Of a DNA stretch of 64,000 nucleotides, positions 35,797 to 44,755 are shown one piece after another. Below the pieces are notes generated by a model. The model searched no databases. It saw only the letters and a list, made by a program, of their open reading frames with translations, and was not told where the DNA came from. The translations under genes and the position numbers were made by a program. The number at the start of each line of letters is the position of its first letter. Positions within the stretch are counted from its first letter, which is position 1. The DNA is taken from contig QZKS01000064.1 in the NCBI GenBank assembly GCA_003599865.1, positions 1 to 64,000 of the forward strand, given 5' to 3'. Origin of the DNA: Desulfobacteraceae bacterium. Lineage in GTDB: Bacteria; Desulfobacterota; Desulfobacteria; Desulfobacterales; SURF-7.

Positions 35797-36504
35797 CTAA
35801 TCCCGGTTGACACCAAGAATGTGGAGCAGGAACAGGAACATATTAATAAAATCAAGGTACAGTGTCAGGGCTCCCAGGATGGCACCTTTCCGAAGCGTTC
35901 CTGCATCAAGACCATCCGGCTGTGTCAGGGCCATGTGTTTCAGTTTCTGGGTATCATATGCCGTCAGTCCCACAAAGACAAAGACGCCAATATAACTGAT
36001 GATCATGCTGAGGCCGGAACTACCGACAAACAGGTTCACCACGGAAGCGATAATGATACCGATCAGTCCCATGAACATGAACTGACCGACGCCGGTGAGA
36101 TCCTTCTTGGTGACCATACCAAAAATACTTGTAATTCCAAATGTTAATGCACAAATAAAAAACGTGGATGCCACGGAAGACATGGTGTATACCAAAAGAA
36201 TGCTGGCCAATGTCACCCCGTTCAGGATGGAATAGAAAACAAAAAGAGCGGTTGCCGTGGAAGCTTTCATTTTCTCGATTCTGGCGCTGATGGAAAAGAC
36301 CAATGCCAGCTCACCAATGATCAAGCCGAAAAAAATCAGCTTGTTTCCAAAGATCAGCTCCAGAAGCGTCGGGCTTCCGGCAACATAAAATGCCGCTAAA
36401 CCGGTCAGGCCAAGGCCAATCGCCATCCAATTGTATACACTTCGAATAAAATTGTTAACAAGTACCTGGGTTTTTTGTCCTTGGTAAGATACTGTACGTT
36501 CCAT
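35797..36504 (-). CDS. Bax inhibitor-1/YccA-family membrane protein
   Basis: 235 residues from ATG 36504, which has a perfect AGGAGGT-like ribosome site. The open frame extends 48 codons further up without such a site. About seven membrane helices begin near residue 26. The BI-1 pattern is seen in MAIGLGLTGLAAFYVAG and in the C-terminal AYDTQKLK motif (about 195-202), where the conserved aspartates form the pH/calcium gate in relatives. The C-terminus ALTLYLDFINMFLFLLHILG is typical. Bacterial members act as calcium or ion leak channels or interact with FtsH. Confidence 0.88.
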   Translation of the reverse strand: MERTVSYQGQKTQVLVNNFIRSVYNWMAIGLGLTGLAAFYVAGSPTLLELIFGNKLIFFGLIIGELALVFSISARIEKMKASTATALFVFYSILNGVTLASILLVYTMSSVASTFFICALTFGITSIFGMVTKKDLTGVGQFMFMGLIGIIIASVVNLFVGSSGLSMIISYIGVFVFVGLTAYDTQKLKHMALTQPDGLDAGTLRKGAILGALTLYLDFINMFLFLLHILGVNRD

Positions 36505-36744
36505 TGCTTTATTACCTCCATTTGAATTGATTTGTATCAATCGTTGATTTTTATTTTTAAGTGAGTAAAAGATAACACAGTGTTCAGGATTTTCAAGGGT
36601 AAAGCGATTCACAGCATTCGATTTTCGGAATACAATTGATGATTCCAAAACAGAGAATGTTAAATGGCAATTGTTTACTTTTTGAGTAAAAAACCTTATA
36701 GAGTTCCATATTCTTTAAAAACCCGATTCGTCGACTGGAAATCC

Positions 36745-37062
36745 ATGAAAGCGGAACAGCTATACAACAGTCTGAAAGAACTTGCCGACAAGCTCGGCAT
36801 AACCGTATCTGAACAGAGTTTTAAAAATACCGGTATTCATGTCAACAGTGGTTTATGCAGAGTCAAGGATCAACAGATGTTCATTATGAACAAACATGAA
36901 AACCTCAGTGCAAAGATTGAGATCCTGGCGTCCTGTCTGGCTGATTTGTCATTGGAAAATATATATATCGTTCCAGCGGTCAGGGATGTGCTGGACAGGT
37001 ATAAAATGAAGATACAAAAGCATGCCGGAAATACCGATTCTTCTGGAATAGAAAAAGGGTAA
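36745..37062 (+). CDS. Small conserved-looking hypothetical protein
   Basis: 105 residues from ATG 36745 (MKAEQLYNSLKELADKLG). The frame opens at 36664, but the extra 27 residues are basic and look non-coding. The protein is soluble, helix-strand mixed, with two cysteines (GLCRVKDQQ and ILASCLADL). I recognise no domain. It lies upstream of xseA with 125 bases between them. A short-protein regulatory role is possible, but nothing in the sequence shows it. Confidence 0.5.
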   Translation: MKAEQLYNSLKELADKLGITVSEQSFKNTGIHVNSGLCRVKDQQMFIMNKHENLSAKIEILASCLADLSLENIYIVPAVRDVLDRYKMKIQKHAGNTDSSGIEKG

Positions 37063-37187
37063 CCCGGAATTTGACGGATTTTGGGCAGGATTATAAAAAG
37101 TTTACATAATATATCTTATCAGACGTAAATAATATATTGGGAAATCTGTCCAGCTTTGCTTGCTGTAATTTGGAGGAATAAATAAGG

Positions 37188-38570
37188 TTGTCTGAATTGA
37201 TCAATTTTTCGTCGGAATATTCTGTTCCCATTCATGTATTTTCTGTTTCAGAGCTGACGTCAAATATTAAGAACCTACTTGAAGAAAAATTTGCATTCAT
37301 TTGGATTAATGGTGAAATTTCTAATTTTTCAAAACCGTCATCCGGGCATTATTATTTTTCTCTCAAGGATCATCAAGCACAGATTAACGCAGTGATGTTC
37401 CGCGGTCAAAACCGCAGGCTTGCATTTTTGCCGGAAAACGGAATGCAGATCACTGCATTAGGGCGTGTCAGTGTTTATGAACCCAGAGGAACCTATCAGC
37501 TTATTATCGAGCATCTGGAGCCAAAAGGCATCGGAGCCCTTCAGATGGCCTTTGAGCAGCTGAAAGAAAAATTACAAAAAGAAGGATTGTTTGACGAAAA
37601 ACATAAACGCCCTATTCCTCCTTTTCCCTGTAAAATAGCTGTAATTACCTCTCCGACCGGAGCGGTGGTTCATGATATCATAAACGTTGCAACACGTCGG
37701 TTTCCCAATATCGGTATAACGATCATTCCGGTATCCGTTCAGGGCGCTGATGCGGAAAAAGATATTATTGACGCGATCCGTATCGTTAATACCCGTAAGG
37801 AATTTGACCTGGCAATCATTGCGCGGGGCGGCGGTTCACTGGAGGATCTGCAGGCGTTTAATTCGGAGAATGTTGCAAGGGCGGTCTTTTCTTCACAGAT
37901 TCCGATTGTTTCTGCCATTGGTCATGAAACGAATTATACGATAGTGGATTTTCTTTCCGATCTTAGGGCGCCGACCCCATCGGCTGCTGCCGAGCTCGTT
38001 GTCCCGGATAAGGCAGAACTTCTTGGCCTTGTGGATTCCAGGCAAAAATTGTTGAATTCACTATTTCAACGCTATATCGAGAAAAAACGTCACATGCTGT
38101 CGCGGACCGCGGCCAGGCTCATACACCCGAAACAAAAAATTCAGGATTATCGACTTAGAACCGATGATTTATTGAATCGGATGGTTAGATACTTTTCATA
38201 CAAGAATCAATCCTTTTACGACAGGCTTGAATTTATCAGGAAAAGATTGTATTCCCATTTATTGCCTGACAAGGTTCATAAAAATCGAGTAATGCTTGAA
38301 CAAATTAGAGATAATATTCTAAAAAATTTATTGATTATTACAAGGCAAAAACAATCCAGACTTCAAGAGCTGAGCGGAAAATTAAATGCGTTAAGTCCGG
38401 TTTCAATCCTTGAACGGGGATACAGCATCACCCGGACCATATCGGAAAAGAAAATTGTGAGAGACGCCGATTCCGTTTTCATGGGACAAAAACTGGAATT
38501 GATTTTGGCAAGGGGAAGTCTCAACTGTATTGTAGAAGGGAAAAAAACTCATGTCGAAGAAGACGTTTGA
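37188..38570 (+). CDS. xseA: Exodeoxyribonuclease VII large subunit
   Basis: 460 residues, catalytic subunit of the single-strand DNA exonuclease. It starts with TTG at 37188, ten bases after GGAGGA. The N-terminal OB-fold FAFIWINGEISNFSKPSSGHYYFSLKD (only its core cited; about 37-63) is followed by the catalytic domain with VITSPTGAVVHDI, IIARGGGSLEDL and AIGHETNYTIVDFLSDLRAPTPSAAAEL (core H and D residues near 245-255). A long coiled-coil arm (about 280-400) and the C-terminal strand GYSITR complete it. It overlaps xseB by 20 bases and heads the xseA-xseB-ispA-dxs-tlyA operon. Confidence 0.94.
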   Translation: MSELINFSSEYSVPIHVFSVSELTSNIKNLLEEKFAFIWINGEISNFSKPSSGHYYFSLKDHQAQINAVMFRGQNRRLAFLPENGMQITALGRVSVYEPRGTYQLIIEHLEPKGIGALQMAFEQLKEKLQKEGLFDEKHKRPIPPFPCKIAVITSPTGAVVHDIINVATRRFPNIGITIIPVSVQGADAEKDIIDAIRIVNTRKEFDLAIIARGGGSLEDLQAFNSENVARAVFSSQIPIVSAIGHETNYTIVDFLSDLRAPTPSAAAELVVPDKAELLGLVDSRQKLLNSLFQRYIEKKRHMLSRTAARLIHPKQKIQDYRLRTDDLLNRMVRYFSYKNQSFYDRLEFIRKRLYSHLLPDKVHKNRVMLEQIRDNILKNLLIITRQKQSRLQELSGKLNALSPVSILERGYSITRTISEKKIVRDADSVFMGQKLELILARGSLNCIVEGKKTHVEEDV

Positions 38571-38790
38571 ACAGTCTTTGAAACAACTTGAACAGATTGT
38601 TGATGAGCTTGAGTCCGGTGATCTTCCGCTGGAAAAAGCGCTTACCAAGTTCGAAGAAGGTGTAAAGCTCAGCAGATCATGCACATCAACGTTGGATGAA
38701 ATTGAACGGAAAATATCAATTCTATTGAAAAATCCATCTGGAGAACGGGATGAAAAACCTTTTTTTTCAGATGAATCCGAAGAATTGTAA
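38551..38790 (+). CDS. xseB: Exodeoxyribonuclease VII small subunit
   Basis: 79 residues, helical hairpin protein that coats the arm of XseA. The pattern FEQSLKQLEQIVDELESGDLPLEKALTKFEEGVKL (signature in its first and last parts) is diagnostic. The ATG at 38551 lies inside xseA, so the two subunits are made together. Confidence 0.93.
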   Translation: MSKKTFEQSLKQLEQIVDELESGDLPLEKALTKFEEGVKLSRSCTSTLDEIERKISILLKNPSGERDEKPFFSDESEEL

Positions 38791-38820
38791 TTCTGCAAAT
38801 CACATAAGATCCATAATGTT

Positions 38821-39717
38821 ATGTTCAATTTAAAAAATTATTTGCATCAAAAACAGGCGGCAATCAATAAGGCACTTGATGAAAACCTGAACCGCCCATC
38901 CGCCATGTCAAAGCGAATCGTTTCCGCAATGAATCACTCCATCATGGCAGGCGGAAAACGGCTCCGGCCGATATTGTGTATTGCTGCGTGTGAGATTGTT
39001 GGTGGAAATGAGGAAAATTGTATTACAACAGCATGCGCTCTGGAAATGATTCACACCTATTCCCTGATCCACGATGACCTGCCGGCCATGGATAATGATG
39101 AACTGCGAAGAGGCAAACCAACCTGCCATATTGCATTTGATGAGGCAACCGCCATCTTGGCCGGGGATGCATTGCTCACACTTGGTTTTCAGTTACTATC
39201 CCGGAACAGTAGTAAATTGTCCGGAGCGGAGGCGCTGCAAAAGCTGGATATAATCCATCGAATCGCTGTTGCGGCAGGATGTGAAGGAATGATTGCCGGC
39301 CAGATGCTGGACATTTTATCGGAAGGAAAAAAACTGGAAATAGAAGAACTTAAACAGCTTCATATGTCGAAAACAGGGGCTTTGATTGAGGCATCTGTCT
39401 ATGCCGGTGCGGTTCTGGGAAATGGAACGGCGTCCCAGATTGCCAACCTACGGGATTATGCGCGGAATATCGGCCTTGCTTTTCAAGTTGCGGATGACAT
39501 CCTGAATATCGAGGGGGATCCGTTTTTTATGGGAAAAGCCGTAGGCACGGATAATGATCGTCATAAATCAACCTACCCTTCCCTCATTGGTATTGAAGCC
39601 TCCAAAAGGTTTGCGGATGAACTCATTGCAAATGCCTTGAAATCACTCGAAGCATTTCATATGGAGGCGGAACCGTTGCGTGTCATTGCACGGTATATTG
39701 TTGAACGAAAAAAATAA
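38821..39717 (+). CDS. ispA: Polyprenyl synthetase (farnesyl/geranylgeranyl diphosphate synthase)
   Basis: 298 residues, head-to-tail condensation of IPP with allylic diphosphates. The first Asp-rich motif is in HDDLPAMDND (about 83-92), with RRGKPTCH after it. KTGALIEASV and the second Asp-rich motif QVADDILNIEGD (about 222-233) are present. The size and sequence are of the IspA type, giving farnesyl diphosphate, although the chain length is set by a few residues I cannot judge safely. It is 30 bases after xseB and 17 before dxs, so precursor supply and chain elongation are co-expressed. Confidence 0.9.
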   Translation: MFNLKNYLHQKQAAINKALDENLNRPSAMSKRIVSAMNHSIMAGGKRLRPILCIAACEIVGGNEENCITTACALEMIHTYSLIHDDLPAMDNDELRRGKPTCHIAFDEATAILAGDALLTLGFQLLSRNSSKLSGAEALQKLDIIHRIAVAAGCEGMIAGQMLDILSEGKKLEIEELKQLHMSKTGALIEASVYAGAVLGNGTASQIANLRDYARNIGLAFQVADDILNIEGDPFFMGKAVGTDNDRHKSTYPSLIGIEASKRFADELIANALKSLEAFHMEAEPLRVIARYIVERKK

Positions 39718-39734
39718 AGAGGAAATGAAATCAC

Positions 39735-41639
39735 GTGGGCATACTGGAACATATTGAATCCCCAAAAGATATAAAACAGCTTGACAAGAATGAACTGGCA
39801 AAACTTGCTGCTGAAATCCGCAAAACCATTGTGGAGGTTGTCTCAACCAATGGAGGGCATCTTGCTTCCAGTCTTGGAGTTGTTGAACTGACAATTGCGC
39901 TTCATTTTGTGTTCGATGTACCAAAGGATAAACTGATCTGGGATGTCGGACATCAGTCATATGCGCACAAACTCCTGACCGGCAGAAGAGATCGTTTTCA
40001 TACACTTCGGAAATATGAGGGACTGTCCGGTTTTACACGGATCAGTGAAAGCCCCTATGACGCCTTCTCCACGGGGCATAGCAGCACTTCCATTTCGGCA
40101 GGACTGGGTATCGCCTGTGCCAAACAATTAAAAAAGCAAAAAAACAAGGTGATCGCCGTGATCGGTGACGGCTCTATGACGGCCGGTATCGCTTTTGAAG
40201 GGCTTAATCAGGCCGGCGATACCCATAAAGACAAGGATCTGATTGTTGTACTGAATGATAATGACATGTCTATCACCCACAATGTCGGAGCCCTGTCTTC
40301 ATTTCTCAGCCGCAAGTTTTCGGCAAAGTATTTACAGGAATGGAGAAAGGATTTCGGGGAGTTTCTAAAAAACCTCCCGAAAATCGGCGATGACGTCTAT
40401 CAGTTTGCAAAGCGTTCAGAAGAATCTTTCAAGGCTTTTGTCACGCCGGGAATGCTGTTTGAGGCCTTTAATTTTGAATACTTTGGTCCTATCGACGGTC
40501 ATAATCTCAGCCATCTGATTAAGATCATGGAAAATATTCGGAATATCAATGAACCGGTTCTTCTGCATGTAACCACCCAAAAAGGCAAAGGATATCCACC
40601 GGCAGAAAAAAATCCGGTATATTTTCATGGTGTCGGAAGCTTTGAGGTCGAAACCGGCGTATGCAGGGGAATCCGGAGTCCGATACCGACATATACGGAC
40701 ATATTTGGGAAAACCATGATTAAACTGGCGGAAAAAGATCAACGGGTGGTTGCAGTAACCGCCGCCATGCCGGAAGGAACCGGTCTGGTTGAATTCTCAG
40801 AAAGGTTTCCGGACCGGTTTTACGACGTGGGAATCGCTGAGCAGCATGGGGTGACATTTGCCGCCGGAATGGCAACAGAGGGATTTAAACCGGTTGTGGC
40901 CATTTATTCGACTTTTTTACAGCGCGGATATGATCAGATTCTTCACGATGTATGCCTGGAGTCATTGCCGGTTGTATTTGCCATTGATCGGGGCGGCATT
41001 GTCGGTGAAGATGGTCCGACGCATCATGGGCTGTTTGATTTTTCCTATCTCAGAAGCATTCCCAATATGGTGGTGATGGCACCAAAGGATGAAAATGAAC
41101 TTGCCCGGATGATGGCGACGGCAATTTCCTACCCAGGACCGATCGCCCTGAGATACCCAAGAGGCAAGGGTGTCGGCGTCTGTCTGGATGAGGACCCTCA
41201 ACCGCTGGATATTGGAAAGGCTGAAGTTTTAAGCCATGGCAAGGATATTCTTATACTGGCAATCGGAAGATGTGTTTCCGATGCATTGAAAGCCGAGGAG
41301 ATATTGACGGAAAGAGGACTCGGTGTTTCCGTTGTGAATTGCCGGTTTGTCAAGCCTATTGATTCGGATTTAATCGGCAGGATGGCGGCAGAAATTCCTC
41401 GTATTATTACAATTGAGGAACATATGCTTCATGGCGGATTCGGGAGCGCTGTGCTGGAATGTCTGGCAGATGCCGGGGTTAACAATTGTCTGGTAAGCCG
41501 AATCGGAATTGCGGATACTTTTGTCGGGCACGGTCCCCAGGATTTGCTTCGGTCAAAATACCGGGTCGATTCCAGTGCCATTATTCATGCTGCAGAAGAA
41601 TTGTTGAGAAAATGTCCCCTGCAAACCGAAACAGATTAG
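39735..41639 (+). CDS. dxs: 1-deoxy-D-xylulose-5-phosphate synthase
   Basis: 634 residues, thiamine-diphosphate enzyme that joins pyruvate and glyceraldehyde-3-phosphate, the entry step of the MEP isoprenoid pathway. GTG start at 39735 with AGAGGAAA upstream. The features are: SSLGVVELTIALH, the ThDP motif GDGSMTAGIAFEGLNQAG to LNDNDMSI, KGKGYPPAE, and the transketolase pyrimidine domain with DVGIAEQHGVTFAAGMA, plus DRGGIVGEDGPTHHG. The length is normal (about 620-640). It overlaps tlyA by 28 bases. Confidence 0.96.
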   Translation: MGILEHIESPKDIKQLDKNELAKLAAEIRKTIVEVVSTNGGHLASSLGVVELTIALHFVFDVPKDKLIWDVGHQSYAHKLLTGRRDRFHTLRKYEGLSGFTRISESPYDAFSTGHSSTSISAGLGIACAKQLKKQKNKVIAVIGDGSMTAGIAFEGLNQAGDTHKDKDLIVVLNDNDMSITHNVGALSSFLSRKFSAKYLQEWRKDFGEFLKNLPKIGDDVYQFAKRSEESFKAFVTPGMLFEAFNFEYFGPIDGHNLSHLIKIMENIRNINEPVLLHVTTQKGKGYPPAEKNPVYFHGVGSFEVETGVCRGIRSPIPTYTDIFGKTMIKLAEKDQRVVAVTAAMPEGTGLVEFSERFPDRFYDVGIAEQHGVTFAAGMATEGFKPVVAIYSTFLQRGYDQILHDVCLESLPVVFAIDRGGIVGEDGPTHHGLFDFSYLRSIPNMVVMAPKDENELARMMATAISYPGPIALRYPRGKGVGVCLDEDPQPLDIGKAEVLSHGKDILILAIGRCVSDALKAEEILTERGLGVSVVNCRFVKPIDSDLIGRMAAEIPRIITIEEHMLHGGFGSAVLECLADAGVNNCLVSRIGIADTFVGHGPQDLLRSKYRVDSSAIIHAAEELLRKCPLQTETD

Positions 41640-42367
41640 ACCTGATTCTTTTTGAGAAAAAACTGGTCTCCAGCCGTCAACGCGGAAAATCATTGATCAT
41701 GGCCGGAAAAGTCATGGTTGATCATAAGATTGTTGACAAGCCTGGAACCCTAATCAGACCGGACGCCGACATTGAAATCAAAGAGGATATGCCTTTTGTC
41801 AGCAGAGGTGGATACAAACTGCTGGAAGGTCTGACCGCCTTTGATATTCGCCCACAGGATATGATCTGCCTGGATGTCGGCGCATCAACCGGTGGATTTA
41901 CCGATTGCCTTCTTCAGCACGGTGCTCAAAAAGTCTTTTCTGTGGATGTGGGATATGGTCAGCTTGCATGGAAGTTGAGGAACGATCCGCGTGTTGTTGT
42001 GATAGAGCGTGCGAATATTCGAAAATTGCCGATGGATGCCCTTCCTTGCAAGGTCGATCTGGTTACGATTGATGTTGCGTTTATTTCACTGCGGATTGTT
42101 ATTCCATCCGTATTGAAATTTATGAAAAAGGATGCATCCATCATTGCACTGATCAAACCGCAGTTTGAAGTCGGGAAGGGAAAAGTCGGCAAAGGCGGTG
42201 TGGTCAGAAATCCGGAGGATCATCGTCTTGTCATTCAGGAACTCACTGATTTTTGTCATGGATACGGGCTCAAGTCCCATACGGCGGTTCCCTCCCCGAT
42301 TCTTGGTCCGAAAGGAAACAAAGAGTTTCTCATCCATCTGTTTGGGGAAGTTCAATACCAGATATAA
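41612..42367 (+). CDS. tlyA: TlyA-family rRNA 2-O-methyltransferase
   Basis: 251 residues from ATG 41612; the longer frame upstream only repeats dxs in another frame. An N-terminal S4 RNA-binding domain (about 7-62: RLDLILFEKKLVSSRQRGKSLIMAG) is followed by an FtsJ-like methyltransferase fold, with the SAM motif CLDVGASTGGFTDCLLQHGA (about 85-104) and VTIDVAFISLRIVIP, and KPQFEVGK. Relatives methylate 16S/23S rRNA; some are annotated as haemolysins because of a pore-forming claim in mycobacteria and Brachyspira. It is the last gene of the operon. Confidence 0.9.
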   Translation: MSPANRNRLDLILFEKKLVSSRQRGKSLIMAGKVMVDHKIVDKPGTLIRPDADIEIKEDMPFVSRGGYKLLEGLTAFDIRPQDMICLDVGASTGGFTDCLLQHGAQKVFSVDVGYGQLAWKLRNDPRVVVIERANIRKLPMDALPCKVDLVTIDVAFISLRIVIPSVLKFMKKDASIIALIKPQFEVGKGKVGKGGVVRNPEDHRLVIQELTDFCHGYGLKSHTAVPSPILGPKGNKEFLIHLFGEVQYQI

Positions 42368-42561
42368 ATTTTTATAATTAGAACTATTTTCCCTATAATC
42401 GACAGGCTGAAAACCAAGGATCTACAAGCGGTGTTTGAATGTAATACCATATATTTGAGCTTGATTTTTTCAGATAAACAATATAGAAGCATTAGATTTA
42501 ACAGCGTAATAGTATTTTCCCCCTGTGACATAACTGATTTTTTAATTCGAGAGGAGTTCAA

Positions 42562-44625
42562 ATGAACGATATTGCGGAAAAATTAAGAAACATTGTTTTT
42601 GTCGCCCACGGTGGTGCAGGCAAAACCTCACTTGCAGAAGTAATGCTTTTTAACGCCGGTGTGACAACGCGAATCGGAAGGGTCGAGGACGGCAATACAG
42701 TTATGGATTTTGAACCCGAAGAGTTGAAAAGAACCTCCAGTATCAGCAGCGGATTTAGTCACTTCACATGGAAAAAGCACACGATAAGCCTGATTGATAC
42801 CCCGGGGGATTCCAATTTTTTTTCCGATACAAAAAGCTGCATGCAGGCAGCCGACTGTGCAGTTGTTTTAATTGACGGTGTTGACGGTATAAAGGTTCAA
42901 ACCGAACAGGCATGGCTTTATGCAGAACAATATAATCTTCCTTGCATGATTTTTATTAATAAGCTCGATCGTGAACGGGCAAGCTTATCCCGGGCTTTCC
43001 AGGATGCAGAAAACACCTTTCATCCAAAACCCATTATCACACAGATTCCCATAGGAGAAGAAGCTGATTTTAAAGGTATTGTTGACCTGATTTCCATGAA
43101 AGCATACACTTATGACGGAAGCGGCAAGGCAACGCCGGGTGATATCCCTTCCGACCTTCAGGATCAGGCGGCATCTGACAGGGAGGCCTTGATTGAAAAT
43201 ATTGCCGAGGCAGATGATGCTCTGGTCGAAAAATATCTGGAAGGTGAAAGCCTGACAGATGAAGAGATCAGGACAGCATTAAAAAAGGGGATCCGTGAGA
43301 GAATATTTGTTCCGGTTCTCTGCGGATCAGCAATTCGAAATATTGGTGTGGATCTTCTCTGTGACTTTATCATTGGTTGCCTGCCTTCACCGCTGGATCG
43401 TGAAGCATGGCCGGCTTTGGATGCATCCGGCAATCAAATCATGGTAAAACCGGATGATCCGTTTTCTGCCTTTGTCTTTAAAACAATTGCAGATCCCTAT
43501 GCCGGGCGGTTATCAATTTTCAGAGTGGTGTCCGGCACCCTGGGATCTGACGGTAATTTTTTTAATGTTAACAAAGATGCAAAGGAACGCTTTAACCAAT
43601 TGCTGGACATATCCGGAAAAGAACAGAAACCGGCGACAGGAGCTGTTCCAGGCTCTATTGTAGCGGTTGCGAAATTAAAAGAAACGACAACAGGCGATAC
43701 CTTGTGTGATGACCGCCGAAAAATTCGGTTTCAATGTGCAGAACCCCTTCCCATCCTGATTTCGTTTGCCCTTGAATCCAAATCAAAAGGAGATGAGGAC
43801 AAGATCTATATCTCACTCACGAAAATCAGGGAGGAGGATCCTTCCCTGAAGCTCGACAGGAATTCAGAAACAAGTGAAATTCTTCTTTCCGGACTGGGAC
43901 AGGTTCATATTGAAGCGACCATTGAAAAATTAAAACGAAAATTTAATGTGGAAGTAAACCTGAAAACACCCAAAGTTCCTTACCGGGAAACCATCAAGAA
44001 AAAAGTCCGTGTACAGGGCAAACACAAGAAACAGTCCGGCGGGCATGGACAGTATGGTGACTGCTGGATTCAAATGGAACCCCTTCCACGCGGAAAAGGA
44101 TTTGAATTTGTGGATGCCGTTGTCGGCGGATCGATCCCAAGAAATTACATCCCCGCGGTTGAGAAAGGCATTCTGGAAACATGCGGCAGAGGAGTTCTGG
44201 CCGGTTTCCCCTGTGTGGATTTCCGGGTGACACTGGATGATGGTTCTTTTCATGCGGTTGACTCTTCGGAAATGGCGTTTAAAATTGCCGGTGCTCTGGC
44301 TTTTAAAAAGGCTGCCGCAGAGGCAAAGCCGGTGCTTCTGGAGCCGATCATGAAAGTTGCCATTACCACACCCGACGATTTCATGGGAGATATCATGGGT
44401 GACCTGAACAGCAGACGCGGCAGGGTTGTTGGAATGGATTCCGAAGGCAAATATCAGGTGATCAAAGCAGAAGTCCCCATGGTAGAGTTCCTGACATATG
44501 CTCCCGACTTGCGATCCATGACAGGAGGACGCGGGATTTTCACAATGGAATTTTCACATTATGATGAAGTTCCGGCGCAGTTCGCGGACAAAATCATTGA
44601 GGAAGCACATAAAGCAAAAGAGTAG
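42562..44625 (+). CDS. Elongation factor G-like GTPase (EF-G2)
   Basis: 687 residues, five-domain EF-G architecture. The P-loop reads AHGGAGKTSLAE (about 15-26), unlike the AHIDAGKTT of canonical FusA; this form marks the EF-G2 paralogue group. Switch II DTPGDSNF (about 80-87) has Ser where EF-G has HVDF, and NKLDRERAS is the G4 motif. Domain IV begins near 470 with PKVPYRETI and contains GHKKQSGGHGQYGDC-like and GGSIPRNYIPAVEKGI segments. It has GAGAGGAG just before ATG 42562, with 194 AT-rich bases upstream that hold its promoter region. The cellular role of EF-G2 is not settled; it may not replace FusA. Confidence 0.88.
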   Translation: MNDIAEKLRNIVFVAHGGAGKTSLAEVMLFNAGVTTRIGRVEDGNTVMDFEPEELKRTSSISSGFSHFTWKKHTISLIDTPGDSNFFSDTKSCMQAADCAVVLIDGVDGIKVQTEQAWLYAEQYNLPCMIFINKLDRERASLSRAFQDAENTFHPKPIITQIPIGEEADFKGIVDLISMKAYTYDGSGKATPGDIPSDLQDQAASDREALIENIAEADDALVEKYLEGESLTDEEIRTALKKGIRERIFVPVLCGSAIRNIGVDLLCDFIIGCLPSPLDREAWPALDASGNQIMVKPDDPFSAFVFKTIADPYAGRLSIFRVVSGTLGSDGNFFNVNKDAKERFNQLLDISGKEQKPATGAVPGSIVAVAKLKETTTGDTLCDDRRKIRFQCAEPLPILISFALESKSKGDEDKIYISLTKIREEDPSLKLDRNSETSEILLSGLGQVHIEATIEKLKRKFNVEVNLKTPKVPYRETIKKKVRVQGKHKKQSGGHGQYGDCWIQMEPLPRGKGFEFVDAVVGGSIPRNYIPAVEKGILETCGRGVLAGFPCVDFRVTLDDGSFHAVDSSEMAFKIAGALAFKKAAAEAKPVLLEPIMKVAITTPDDFMGDIMGDLNSRRGRVVGMDSEGKYQVIKAEVPMVEFLTYAPDLRSMTGGRGIFTMEFSHYDEVPAQFADKIIEEAHKAKE

Positions 44626-44674
44626 ATAACCGGAAGCATAACCCGGGGACAAACAGTTGTTTTCCGCCAAACAT

Positions 44675-44713
44675 AAAAACAGAGATATACGGAAGTATAG
44701 CTCTGTTTTTTTA
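44675..44713 (+). terminator. Bidirectional intrinsic terminator
   Basis: Stem aaaaacagag (44675-44684) / ctctgttttt (44701-44710), with six further nearly paired bases inside and a T run to 44712. It lies between the convergent EF-G2 and radical SAM genes. The A run on the left serves as a U-tract for the minus strand. Confidence 0.8.
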
Positions 44714-44755
44714 TTGCCCGGTTAAGGGTGACGCGACATGCCCCCTTCCCTGCGT